Shown here one piece after another: positions 1 through 6,899 of a DNA stretch of 9,172 bases. The stretch is taken from contig JAQGII010000040.1 in the NCBI GenBank assembly GCA_028291305.1, positions 1 to 9,172 on the forward strand. The letters run 5' to 3'. The translations under genes and the position numbers were made by a program. The notes under the pieces were generated by a model. The model ran no database searches. It worked only from the letters and a program-made list of their open reading frames with translations, and was not told the DNA's origin. Source of the stretch: Caulobacteraceae bacterium (GTDB lineage Bacteria; Pseudomonadota; Alphaproteobacteria; Caulobacterales; Caulobacteraceae). Every line of letters begins with the position of its first letter. Positions within the stretch are counted from its first letter, which is position 1.

Positions 1-333
<333 letters not shown>

Positions 334-340
334 TCGTCCG

Positions 341-415
341 CGACCGGAATATAGTATTTCCAGGTATGGTTATTCGGTCATCAAATATAACGGAAATATG
401 ACGCACGTTTTTAAC
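341..415 (+). promoter_or_regulatory. AT-rich intergenic promoter region ahead of the hybrid kinase gene (weak prediction)
   Basis: This stretch is much richer in A and T than the surrounding coding DNA. It contains two -10-like hexamers: TATAGT at 350-355, with a poor -35 candidate CTGAAT at 326-331 (18-bp spacer), and TATAAC at 386-391, with no convincing -35. A 7-bp inverted repeat, TATTTCC at 355-361 and GGAAATA at 392-398, brackets the region. The location and base composition suggest a promoter for the kinase gene, but none of the elements is strong. Confidence 0.3.
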
Positions 416-425
416 TGAGGGTTAT

Positions 426-455
426 CTCCTGGGCGGTAAGCCGGCGGCCCAGGAG
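426..455 (+). promoter_or_regulatory. Perfect 9-bp inverted repeat covering the kinase ribosome-binding site
   Basis: CTCCTGGGC at 426-434 is the exact reverse complement of GCCCAGGAG at 447-455, with a 12-base loop (435-446). The right arm contains AGGAG, the Shine-Dalgarno sequence for the ATG at 461. In RNA this would be a GC-rich stem that hides the ribosome-binding site. It could act as translational control (thermometer-like, or opened by a protein or ligand). As DNA it could instead be an operator, since the arm centres are 21 bp apart, about two helical turns. The repeat is directly visible; the function is inference. Confidence 0.5.
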
Positions 456-460
456 GCGCC

Positions 461-2062
461 ATGCCCGAATTGTTGAGCCTGGCCGAGCCGGTGGAGCCGG
501 TGTTGGCGACCACGCCGGGCGCGGCCGTCTACCAGCGCTTCGAACGCGAGCCCGATGTCCTGGCCATCGCCGTGGTGGATGCGGCGGGCGCCCCGGTCGG
601 CATCATCGAGCGCAACACCTTCTTCCTGCGCATGGCCGCCGAGTACGGCCGCGCCCTCTACGCCCATCGCCCCATCGCCATGCTGATGAACGACCAGCCG
701 CTGATCGTGGAGGCCGGCGTCCGCCTGATGACCTTCACCGGCCAGGTGCTGGCCGAGCGGCCGTCGGAGCTGCTGCAGGGCTTCATCGTGGTGCAGGACG
801 GGCGCTACGCCGGCATCGGCAGCGCCCTCTCCCTGCTGCAGGCCACCAACCGGGCCAACCGCGCCCACGCCCTGGAGATGACCAGCCTGGCCGACACCCT
901 GCGCGCCGCCCAGCTGGAGGCCCAGGCCGCGCTGCAGGCCAAGTCCCAGTTCCTGGCGGTGATGAGCCATGAGATCCGCACGCCCCTGAACGGGGTGCTG
1001 GGCGTGGCCGAGATCTTGGCCCGGCGGCTGAACCAGGAGGAGCTGAAGCCCTATGTGCAGACCATCCTGGCGTCCGGCGAGACCCTGCTGCGCCTGCTGA
1101 CCGACGCCCTGGACCTCTCGCGCGCCGACGCCGGCCAGCTGGACGTGGAGCGGCATCCCTTCCGCGCCGCCGCGCTGCTGGACGACGTGGCCAGCCTGTG
1201 GTCGGCCCGGGCCAACGAAAAGGCCCTGGACTTCACCGTGGCCTACGACGGCGACCCGGACCTGTGGGTGCTGGGCGACGCCGTGCGCCTCAAGCAGGTG
1301 TTCAACAACCTCGTCGGCAACGCCCTGAAGTTCACCGACCGGGGCGCGGTGGCCGTGCGCCTGCGGGCCTGGCGCGAGGATATCTATGTGCGCCTGGGCG
1401 CCGAGGTTCGCGATACGGGCCCCGGCGTCGACGAAGACCGGCTGCAGACCATCTTCCAGCCCTTCGTGCAGGAGGAGGCCGGCCGCGCCAAGGGCGGCGC
1501 GGGCCTCGGCCTGTCAATCTGCCGTGAACTGATTGAGCGTATGGATGGCCGGATCCAAGCCGCCAGCCGGCCGGGCGAGGGACTGACCGTGACGTTCGAA
1601 GCGACCCTGTTCCACGTCCCCAATGGCGCCGAGGCCGGGCCCGCGCCGCAGGCCCAGCAGCCGGGCCTGGGTCCGCTGCATGTGCTTATCGCCGACGACA
1701 ACGCCACCAACCGGCTGGTCGCCGAAACCCTCTGTGCGATGTTCGGCTGCACCAGCCACAGCGTCGTAGACGGCGCCGAGGCCGTGGAGGCCGTGGAGGC
1801 CGCCGGCGCCTTCGACCTGATCCTGATGGATATCAAGATGCCGGTGATGGACGGGCTGGAGGCGGTCCGCCGCATCCGCGCCCTGCACGGCCCCGTCGCC
1901 CTGACGCCGGTCCTGGCCCTGACCGCCAACGCCGACCCCTGGGACGCCGTCGACTATGTCGCCGCGGGCATGGACGGGGTGGTGGAGAAGCCGATCAAGC
2001 CGGACGCGTTGCTGAAGGCGATGGAGCGGGCGGTCTCGGCGCCACGCGCGCCGGCGGCGTGA
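461..2062 (+). CDS. Soluble hybrid sensor histidine kinase with N-terminal CBS-like module and C-terminal receiver
   Basis: The 533-residue product is a two-component kinase that should autophosphorylate and pass phosphate to its own receiver. Residues 15-128 resemble the CBS-like pair often found ahead of GGDEF domains (VVDAAGAPVGIIERNTFF, then EYGRALYAHRPI, then GFIVVQDGRYAGIG). A short coiled-coil-like helix follows at about 135-163. The dimerisation domain carries MSHEIRTPLNG with phospho-acceptor His170. The ATPase domain shows the N box (N283/N287), DTGPG (318-322), FQPF (332-335) and GGAGLGLS (345-352). The receiver (about 406-525) has D412/D413, phospho-acceptor D457, T488 and K510-P511. 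There is no signal peptide or membrane segment, so sensing is likely cytosolic. The ATG at 461 follows GGAGG with good spacing. No Hpt domain and no adjacent regulator gene is present, so downstream partners are unknown. Confidence 0.93.
   Translation: MPELLSLAEPVEPVLATTPGAAVYQRFEREPDVLAIAVVDAAGAPVGIIERNTFFLRMAAEYGRALYAHRPIAMLMNDQPLIVEAGVRLMTFTGQVLAERPSELLQGFIVVQDGRYAGIGSALSLLQATNRANRAHALEMTSLADTLRAAQLEAQAALQAKSQFLAVMSHEIRTPLNGVLGVAEILARRLNQEELKPYVQTILASGETLLRLLTDALDLSRADAGQLDVERHPFRAAALLDDVASLWSARANEKALDFTVAYDGDPDLWVLGDAVRLKQVFNNLVGNALKFTDRGAVAVRLRAWREDIYVRLGAEVRDTGPGVDEDRLQTIFQPFVQEEAGRAKGGAGLGLSICRELIERMDGRIQAASRPGEGLTVTFEATLFHVPNGAEAGPAPQAQQPGLGPLHVLIADDNATNRLVAETLCAMFGCTSHSVVDGAEAVEAVEAAGAFDLILMDIKMPVMDGLEAVRRIRALHGPVALTPVLALTANADPWDAVDYVAAGMDGVVEKPIKPDALLKAMERAVSAPRAPAA
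1778..1802 (+). repeat. Short in-frame 9-bp tandem repeat in the receiver domain
   Basis: GAGGCCGTG occurs at 1778-1786 and again at 1787-1795, followed by a partial third copy, GAGGCCG, at 1796-1802. It encodes the EAV-EAV-EA run of the kinase receiver, in the helix before the phospho-acceptor strand. Units of nine bases keep the frame, so slippage would add or remove three residues. The helix appears about one residue longer than in typical receivers. No special function is implied. Confidence 0.5.
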
Positions 2063-2072
2063 TCCCCGCGGC

Positions 2073-2098
2073 AAACCCGAAGACGACAATGGGGTTTT
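2073..2098 (+). terminator. Weak hairpin with short T-run after the kinase gene
   Basis: AAACCC at 2073-2078 can pair with GGGTTT at 2092-2097 across a 13-base loop, 10 bases after the kinase stop codon. The four T residues at 2095-2098 are partly inside the stem. This is weak for an intrinsic terminator and is listed as a possibility only. Confidence 0.2.
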
Positions 2099-2181
2099 GA
2101 GTCTCTCGGCTTCACGGCCCCTTCCCATCCGTCCCCGATCACGCCACATGAGTGGGGGCGCGAGGTATTGCGGAAATCGAC

Positions 2182-3156
2182 ATGGCCGAACGGTTCGAAG
2201 AGTGGAGCGTCTCCAAGCAGCTCCAGCCCAAGCCGGAGGACTTCCCCTTCGATCTGGACTGGACGCTGTCCTCCACGGTCGCGCTCAGGGCCATCGTGCC
2301 GCCGGACGCCTTCACCGCCGAGATTCTCGGCACGCTGAGGATCGGCCACGGCGCGGTGATCGCCGAGGACCTGGTCCTGACCATCGGCTACCTGGTTACC
2401 GAGGCCGAGCAGGTCTGGCTGCAAACGCATGAAGGCCGCGTGGTCGCCGGCCATGTGCTCGGGATCGACGCAGCTACAGGCTTCGGCTTGGTCCGGGCGC
2501 TGGAAAGCCTGGGCGTGCCCAGCCTCGAGGTCGGCGATTCCAGCCAGGTGATGGTGGGCGACCGGGTGATCGCCGCCGGGGGCGGCCTGACCCGCTGTTC
2601 GGTGTCCGGCCGGCTGGTGGCGCGCCAGGAGTTCGCCGGCTACTGGGAATATGTGCTGGACGAAGCCCTGTTCACGGCCCCGGCCCATCCGATGTGGAGC
2701 GGCGCCGCCCTGATCGGCCCCACCGGCAAGCTGGTGGGCATCGGCTCGCTGCAGATGCAGCAGCAGGGCCCCGGCGGCAAGGCCACCCCGATGAACATGA
2801 TCGTGCCGATCGATCTGCTGCAGCCGATCCTCAAGACCCTGACGGCCGGCGGCGGCGAGCTGCCCGCGCGACCCTGGCTGGGGGTGCTGGCCGAGGAGAT
2901 CTCGGGCCGGGTGGTGATCGTCGGGGCCAGCAAGAACGGTCCGGCCGAGCGGGCCGACCTGGCCCAGGGCGACATCGTCGTGGCGGTCGACGGCGAGGAG
3001 GTCAACACCCTGGCCGACTTCTACCGCGCCATCTGGGCCCTGGGGCCGGCTGGGGTCAGCGTGCCCCTGACGCTGGCGCGCGAAGGCGACGTGTTCGAGG
3101 TCGAGGTGCGCTCCAAGGACCGCCGCGCCCTCCTGAAGAAGCCGAAGATGCATTGA
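2182..3156 (+). CDS. Trypsin/HtrA-like protein with PDZ domain, probably catalytically inactive
   Basis: The 324-residue product has the layout of an S1C (HtrA/Deg) protease: a trypsin-like fold over roughly residues 25-225 and one PDZ domain at about 230-315 (PWLGVLAEE, then GPAERADLAQGDIVVAVDGEEV). The active site is degenerate. The motif usually reading TNxHVV around the catalytic His is LTIGYLV, so the His is missing. The Asp region (normally DLAVLK) is GFGLVRAL. The serine loop, normally GNSGGAL, is MWSGAAL, which keeps Ser but not the glycine-rich oxyanion turn. A non-proteolytic scaffold or sensor role is inferred. No signal peptide or membrane helix is apparent. I chose ATG 2182, which has GGAAA six bases upstream; an in-frame GTG at 2152 lacks a ribosome-binding site. 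Its stop overlaps the next gene's start. Confidence 0.85.
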   Translation: MAERFEEWSVSKQLQPKPEDFPFDLDWTLSSTVALRAIVPPDAFTAEILGTLRIGHGAVIAEDLVLTIGYLVTEAEQVWLQTHEGRVVAGHVLGIDAATGFGLVRALESLGVPSLEVGDSSQVMVGDRVIAAGGGLTRCSVSGRLVARQEFAGYWEYVLDEALFTAPAHPMWSGAALIGPTGKLVGIGSLQMQQQGPGGKATPMNMIVPIDLLQPILKTLTAGGGELPARPWLGVLAEEISGRVVIVGASKNGPAERADLAQGDIVVAVDGEEVNTLADFYRAIWALGPAGVSVPLTLAREGDVFEVEVRSKDRRALLKKPKMH

Positions 3157-3473
3157 GGCGGTTCCGCGACCTCGCCGTTGCCGAACCCCTGCCGGTCGGC
3201 TGGCTGATCGGGGTGTTGGTCAGGTCGGCCGAGCAGCCCGAGCCTGTGCGCCATTTCTACGCCGTGGGCTACGAGGACCGGGCGCGGGCGGAATGGGCGG
3301 CGGCCGACCGGGCCATGCAGCTGGGCGACATCGCCTCTTCGCCCCATCGCGGGACCGAGCCGGTCGAGGCCATGAAGCAATTGTCGCGCACCAGCTTCGA
3401 CTGGAGCGGCCTGGCCCGGAACGAAGTGCGGGCGCTGGGCGTGAAATGGCCCCGCCGCTGGCTGACTGCATAA
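3153..3473 (+). CDS. Conserved-looking hypothetical protein, 106 residues, TTG start overlapping the upstream stop
   Basis: I do not recognise a named family. The frame has strongly GC-biased third positions (for example GCC, CTG, GAG, CGG) right up to its TAA, which argues that it is coding. The likely start is TTG at 3153-3155, which shares four bases (TTGA) with the TGA of the pseudoprotease gene, the arrangement used for translational coupling. No ATG or better start lies near. The protein is soluble-looking: an N-terminal hydrophobic stretch (PVGWLIGVLVR) is followed by HFYAVGYEDRARAEWAAADRAM, which looks like a small alpha/beta fold, and a basic, Trp-rich end (LGVKWPRRWLTA). There is no signal peptide or catalytic motif. 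It probably forms an operon with the pseudoprotease gene. The start is less certain than the reading frame. Confidence 0.7.
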   Translation: MRRFRDLAVAEPLPVGWLIGVLVRSAEQPEPVRHFYAVGYEDRARAEWAAADRAMQLGDIASSPHRGTEPVEAMKQLSRTSFDWSGLARNEVRALGVKWPRRWLTA

Positions 3474-3711
3474 GCCCGCTCCGGTCATTCCCCCAGAAGC
3501 CGGAACCGGATGTGCAGTAAGGATTTGCTCGGCTACTAGGGCGGGGATGAAGCCGGGCGTCTTTACGACCCGCAGAGCTTATATTCAACCAGAGGTTGTT
3601 TGAATGGGCCGCCAGTTTGCTTCGTGCTATCGTGTTCTCATGACTTCGTGAGAATAACCAAAAAAACACATAAGTTTAGTGCGCCGGCGATCAGCCGAAG
3701 GGAGAATTCCC
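3474..3711. other. 238-base intergenic region upstream of the Crp/Fnr-type gene
   Basis: This is the longest gene-free stretch in the window and becomes AT-richer towards its right end. It contains a 6-bp inverted repeat (TCCGGT 3480-3485, ACCGGA 3505-3510), a small hairpin (CAACC 3586-3590, GGTTG 3594-3598, loop AGA) and a longer palindrome at 3635-3654. An A-rich tract lies at 3659-3666. I found no convincing -35/-10 pair and no small open frame with good coding character. It probably holds the terminator of the upstream pair and the promoter of the regulator gene, but neither is clear. Confidence 0.4.
3635..3654. promoter_or_regulatory. 20-bp imperfect palindrome, candidate operator upstream of the Crp/Fnr-type gene
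   Basis: TTCTCATGA (3635-3643) and TCGTGAGAA (3646-3654) are inverted copies with a single mismatch and a 2-base centre. The site sits 57 bases before the ATG at 3712, a common place for an operator. It matches neither the E. coli CRP site (TGTGA-N6-TCACA) nor the FNR site (TTGAT-N4-ATCAA). Autoregulation by the downstream protein is a reasonable guess. In RNA it would fold with a loop too tight for an efficient terminator. Confidence 0.4.
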
Positions 3712-4482
3712 ATGCAGTTTCGAAACTTTCTGCTTTCGGCTCTGCACGAGGCCGATGCGGCTGTCATTTTGCCTGAGCTGCGGGAGGTTAGCCTCCGTCG
3801 GGCGCAGTTGTTGTATGAGGTGGGGGACGAGATCGACACGGTCTACTTCCCCAGCAGCGCCTGCCTCTCCGTGCTCACCGTCCTGGCGAATGGAGACGAA
3901 GTCGAAACGGCGACTGTGGGCCGTGAAAGCGCGCCGGCGCTCCTGGACTGCGCCACCGACAAGCGTTCCGAAGAACGGATCGTCACGCAGATCAGCGGCA
4001 GCGCCCTGGCGCTTCCTGCCTCGGTGTATAGATCGCGCCTGCTGGAAAGCCGTAGCCTCATGGCGCTGACCCTGCTCCACATCCGCGCCCTGGCGCGGCA
4101 GGCGGATATCGGCGTCGGCTGCAACGCGACGCACAACGTCGAGGGACGACTGGCCCGCTGGCTGCTCATGACCGGAGATCGCACCGGCAGCAGCAGCTTT
4201 GAGCTTACCCAGGACTACATGGCCATCATGACGGGCGTCCAGCGCACGACGGTCAGCCACGTGGCCGCGGACTTCAAGGCGGGCGGGTTGATCGATTACA
4301 CCAGGGGCAAGCTGACCATCCTCAACCGCCCGGCTTTGATGAGGAGGGCCTGCGGCTGCTACGCGGCGATGGCGCAGCAGTTCGAATCGTTGAGGGGCAA
4401 TGTCGCCGAGCAGGCGACCATCCCGATGGCAACGCATTTGGGACGGGCCAGAGGCTATGGCAGGGAATTGTCCGCCTCCTGA
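3712..4482 (+). CDS. Crp/Fnr-family transcriptional regulator
   Basis: The 256-residue product has a cyclic-nucleotide-binding-type beta barrel (about residues 20-115, with LLYEVGDEIDTVYFP and ANGDEVETATVGRES), a dimer helix (about 115-140) and a winged helix-turn-helix (about 163-205, LTQDYMAIMTGVQRTTVSHV with a recognition helix near 176-188). It ends with an ACGCY segment like the ACECY of related alphaproteobacterial proteins, plus an extra tail of about 40 residues. The E. coli CRP phosphate-binding cassette (GE..L followed by RSA) is absent and there is no N-terminal Fnr cysteine cluster, so the ligand is unknown. ATG 3712 is preceded by GGGAG with 7-base spacing; an in-frame GTG at 3679 lacks one. 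The first 50 or so codons use many T-ending codons, unlike the neighbours, which may indicate acquisition. Confidence 0.85.
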   Translation: MQFRNFLLSALHEADAAVILPELREVSLRRAQLLYEVGDEIDTVYFPSSACLSVLTVLANGDEVETATVGRESAPALLDCATDKRSEERIVTQISGSALALPASVYRSRLLESRSLMALTLLHIRALARQADIGVGCNATHNVEGRLARWLLMTGDRTGSSSFELTQDYMAIMTGVQRTTVSHVAADFKAGGLIDYTRGKLTILNRPALMRRACGCYAAMAQQFESLRGNVAEQATIPMATHLGRARGYGRELSAS

Positions 4483-4490
4483 GGCCGGAC
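4470..4490 (+). terminator. Stem-loop spanning the stop codon of the Crp/Fnr-type gene
   Basis: GTCCGCCTC (4470-4478) pairs with GAGGCCGGAC (4481-4490) apart from one bulged C, giving a strong GC-rich stem around the TGA at 4480-4482. No T-run follows, so it could be a Rho-assisted or RNA 3'-end stabilising structure rather than a classical intrinsic terminator. Confidence 0.3.
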
Positions 4491-4532
4491 GCCCGCGATG
4501 AGCGGTAAGGGGTGAGGTTCCGCCGGACTCGT

Positions 4533-4540
4533 CCTATATC
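4533..4540 (+). promoter_or_regulatory. -10-like element just before uvrC, possible leaderless start
   Basis: CCTATATC matches the Caulobacter housekeeping -10 consensus GCTANAWC at seven of eight positions. It ends six bases before the uvrC ATG at 4547, so a transcript from it would begin at or next to the start codon. No good -35 is visible at the expected distance and no Shine-Dalgarno precedes the ATG. This is suggestive only. Confidence 0.3.
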
Positions 4541-4546
4541 CACGGC

Positions 4547-6439
4547 ATGACCGACGACACCGTCATCGCCCCGGGCCATTGCGAGCCGGGAGGCTCCGGC
4601 CTCTGGGGCATGGCCCTGATCAAGGACGAGGTGAAGCGCCTGCCGGACAGCCCGGGGGTCTATCGGATGCTGGGCGAGGACGCCGAGGTCCTATACGTCG
4701 GCAAGGCCAAGTCGCTGAAGAAACGGGTGACCCACTACGCCCAGGGCCGCTTCCACACCCAGCGCATCGCCCACATGGTGCACCTGACGCGGGCCATGGA
4801 GTTCGTCACCACCAAGACCGAGACCGAGGCCCTGCTGCTGGAGTCAAACCTGATCAAGCGGCTGAAGCCCCGCTTCAACGTGGTGCTGCGCGACGACAAG
4901 TCGTTCGCCGAGATCCTGATCCGCCGCGACCACGCCGCGCCGCAGATCAGAAAGCACCGCGGCGTGCATTCCATCCCCGGCGACTATTTCGGCCCTTTCG
5001 CCTCGACCTGGGCGGTCAACCGCACGGTCAACATCCTGCAGAAGGCGTTTCTGCTCCGGTCGTGCTCGGACAGCGTGTTCGAGACCCGCACCCGGCCCTG
5101 CATGCTGCACCAGATCAAGCGCTGCTCGGCGCCCTGCGTCGACCTGATCTCGGCCGAGGGCTACCGCGAGCTGGTGGGGGAGGCGCACGACTTCATGACC
5201 GGCAAGAGCCGGGCGGTGATGCGGCGGCTGTCGCAGGAGATGAGCCAGGCCGCCGACGATATGGAGTTCGAGATCGCCGCGCGCCTGCGCGACCGCATCC
5301 GCGCCCTGTCGGCGATCAGTATGGAGCAGGGCATCAACCCCGAAACGGTCGACGAGGCCGACGTCTTCGCCCTGCACGCCGAGGGCGGCCAGGCCTGCGT
5401 CCAGGTGTTCTTCTTCCGCGCCGGGCAGAACTGGGGCAACCGCGCCTACTTCCCCCGCGTCGACAAGAGCGATGAGGACGGCGACATCATCGACGCCTTC
5501 CTCGGCCAGTTCTACGAGGACAAGCCGATCCCGCGCCTGATCCTGCTGTCGCACGCGGCGCCCAACGCCGAGCTGCTGGCCGAGGCCTTCTGCATGAAGG
5601 CCGGGCACAAGGTGGAGCTGGCCAAGCCGCTGCGGGGCGAGAAGAAGCGGCTGGTGGACCACGCCCTGACCAACGCGCGCGAGGCGCTGGGCCGCAAGAT
5701 GGCGGAGAGCTCGGCCCAGTCCAAGATCCTGGCCGCGGTGTGCGAGGCCTTCGGCATGGAGGGCTCGCCCGAGCGGATCGAGGTCTACGACAACAGCCAC
5801 ATCTCCGGGACCAACGCGGTCGGCGGCATGATCGTGGCCGGCCCCGAAGGCTTCCTCAAGAACCAGTACCGCAAGTTCAACATTCGCTCCCAGGACCTCG
5901 CTCCCGGCGACGACTACGGCATGATGCGCGAGGTGCTGCACCGCCGCTTCGGCCGCATGGTCAAGGAGGAGGAGGCGGGCGAGACGCCTCCGCGCCCGGA
6001 CCTGGTGCTGATAGACGGCGGCGCCGGGCAGCTGGCCGCGGCGCAGGAAACCATGGCCGACCTGGGGGTCGACGACATCGTGGTGGTGGGGGTGGCCAAG
6101 GGTCCGGACCGGGATGCGGGGCTGGAGCGCTTCTTCATGCCGGGCAAGCCGCCCTTCATGCTCGAACCCAAGAGCCCGGCCCTTTATTATCTGCAGCGCC
6201 TGCGCGACGAAGCCCACCGATTCGCCATCGGCAGCCATCGCGTGCGCCGCACGATGGAGATGAAGAGGAATCCGCTCGACGATATCGAGGGCGTCGGACC
6301 GGGCCGTAAACGCGCCCTGCTGCATGCTTTCGGCTCAGCCAAGGGCGTTTCTCGCGCCTCAGTTGAAGATCTGGTCAAGGTCGAGGGGGTCTCGACCCCC
6401 CTGGCCCAGCGAATCTATGATTATTTCCACCGTTCCTAG
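4547..6439 (+). CDS. uvrC: UvrABC excision nuclease subunit C
   Basis: UvrC makes the dual incisions in nucleotide excision repair after UvrA/UvrB mark a lesion. The 630-residue product is full length. The N-terminal GIY-YIG nuclease has GVYRM (37-41) and YVGKA (50-54). Four cysteines, C173, C185, C193 and C197, keep the 12-8-4 spacing of the Fe-S site known in E. coli UvrC. A UVR domain for UvrB contact spans about 220-255. The RNase H-like 3'/5' nuclease core shows DNSH (D415), LVLIDGG (D490) and DEAHRFAI (H557). Tandem helix-hairpin-helix motifs lie at about 577-628 ([25 protein letters not shown]). The start at 4547 has no Shine-Dalgarno. An in-frame ATG at 4610 (residue 22) would leave the core domains intact and is the main alternative. 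The next genes follow on the same strand. Confidence 0.97.
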   Translation: MTDDTVIAPGHCEPGGSGLWGMALIKDEVKRLPDSPGVYRMLGEDAEVLYVGKAKSLKKRVTHYAQGRFHTQRIAHMVHLTRAMEFVTTKTETEALLLESNLIKRLKPRFNVVLRDDKSFAEILIRRDHAAPQIRKHRGVHSIPGDYFGPFASTWAVNRTVNILQKAFLLRSCSDSVFETRTRPCMLHQIKRCSAPCVDLISAEGYRELVGEAHDFMTGKSRAVMRRLSQEMSQAADDMEFEIAARLRDRIRALSAISMEQGINPETVDEADVFALHAEGGQACVQVFFFRAGQNWGNRAYFPRVDKSDEDGDIIDAFLGQFYEDKPIPRLILLSHAAPNAELLAEAFCMKAGHKVELAKPLRGEKKRLVDHALTNAREALGRKMAESSAQSKILAAVCEAFGMEGSPERIEVYDNSHISGTNAVGGMIVAGPEGFLKNQYRKFNIRSQDLAPGDDYGMMREVLHRRFGRMVKEEEAGETPPRPDLVLIDGGAGQLAAAQETMADLGVDDIVVVGVAKGPDRDAGLERFFMPGKPPFMLEPKSPALYYLQRLRDEAHRFAIGSHRVRRTMEMKRNPLDDIEGVGPGRKRALLHAFGSAKGVSRASVEDLVKVEGVSTPLAQRIYDYFHRS

Positions 6440-6454
6440 GCGCCTGCGGCGCTT
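6438..6454 (+). terminator. Short GC-rich hairpin immediately after uvrC
   Basis: GCGCC (6440-6444) pairs with GGCGC (6448-6452) around a TGC loop; one G-T and one A-T pair extend it to seven pairs starting within the uvrC stop codon. Only two T residues follow directly, with a pyrimidine-rich stretch further on. It is weak as an intrinsic terminator and may be leaky, allowing read-through into the next gene. Confidence 0.3.
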
Positions 6455-6518
6455 CGCTCCATTGCTTCAACACCTGCTTTTCCTTTGATGGGGCGGGGTG
6501 GGGAGATCACGGCCGTTC

Positions 6519-6896
6519 ATGTCCTTTGCGTATGTCGTCGACACATCCGCGGTCGCGCTTCTGGCGCTGCTGCTGGTGGTCCGGGAAATCCTGCGCCGCG
6601 CGCGTCTGAAGTACGAGTATCGTTGGGAGACCTTCGCCGTGCGCGGGGGCGCCGGGCGACAGCTGCTGCATATCCGCCAGACCGAGATCGAGTCCTTGGA
6701 ACGGCTCACCCTGGGGGGGCGGCTAGCGGGCTTCGGCCGCTTCAAGCAGCTCTCCAGGCGCACCTTCGGGCCCCGGGTGGTGATCCGGTCCAGGGTGGCG
6801 CATACCATTCCCATCGTGATCTCCTGGGAGGGGCAGGCCATTGCCGGCCTGACGCCCGCGGGGTTCAGGCTGAAACCGGGCGAGGGCGCCCGCTAG
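6519..6896 (+). CDS. Small membrane-anchored hypothetical protein between uvrC and pgsA
   Basis: I do not recognise this 125-residue product. One hydrophobic segment near the N-terminus (about residues 5-22, YVVDTSAVALLALLLVV) is followed directly by positively charged residues (REILRRARLK). That pattern fits a single membrane anchor with the rest in the cytosol by the positive-inside rule. The remainder is basic and may be beta-rich (YRWETFAV, RVVIRSRVAHTIPIVISWEG). No cysteine pair or catalytic motif is visible. I favour ATG 6519, with GGGGAG about 13 bases upstream, over an in-frame GTG at 6498. The gap to uvrC is 79 bases, so co-transcription is possible. Codon bias supports coding, but the protein is short and unsupported by homology I can name. 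Confidence 0.65.
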   Translation: MSFAYVVDTSAVALLALLLVVREILRRARLKYEYRWETFAVRGGAGRQLLHIRQTEIESLERLTLGGRLAGFGRFKQLSRRTFGPRVVIRSRVAHTIPIVISWEGQAIAGLTPAGFRLKPGEGAR

Positions 6897-6899
6897 GGT

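Noticed and set aside
346..371. General-stress (EcfG-type) promoter, GGAAT-N17-GGTT
   Set aside because: The spacing fits GGAAC-N16/17-CGTT but there is one mismatch in each box, including the strongly conserved final C of the -35. Too weak to call.
422..1156. 244-codon open frame on the minus strand opposite the kinase
   Set aside because: It is the antisense shadow of the CBS-like and HisKA regions; repetitive Gln/Gly/Leu/His composition.
2694..3152. Upstream extension of the 106-residue gene in the same frame
   Set aside because: The frame stays open through the pseudoprotease gene only because of high GC. The upstream part is Arg/Gly/Pro-rich shadow sequence, whereas coding-like sequence begins at the TTGA overlap.
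1954..3153. 399-codon open frame on the minus strand
   Set aside because: It is antisense to the receiver domain and the pseudoprotease, both well supported, and its translation lacks any recognisable domain.
3502..3527. GGAAC at 3502-3506 as an EcfG-type -35
   Set aside because: No CGTT-like -10 occurs 16 or 17 bases downstream.
3679..3711. GTG at 3679 as the start of the Crp/Fnr-type regulator
   Set aside because: It has no ribosome-binding site, while ATG 3712 has GGGAG at ideal spacing and begins the usual family N-terminus.
4844..6325. 493-codon open frame on the minus strand opposite uvrC
   Set aside because: It is the antisense shadow of a certain gene. High GC removes stop codons in the opposite frame; the translation is low-complexity (rich in Leu, Gln, Gly, His, Arg) with no family features.
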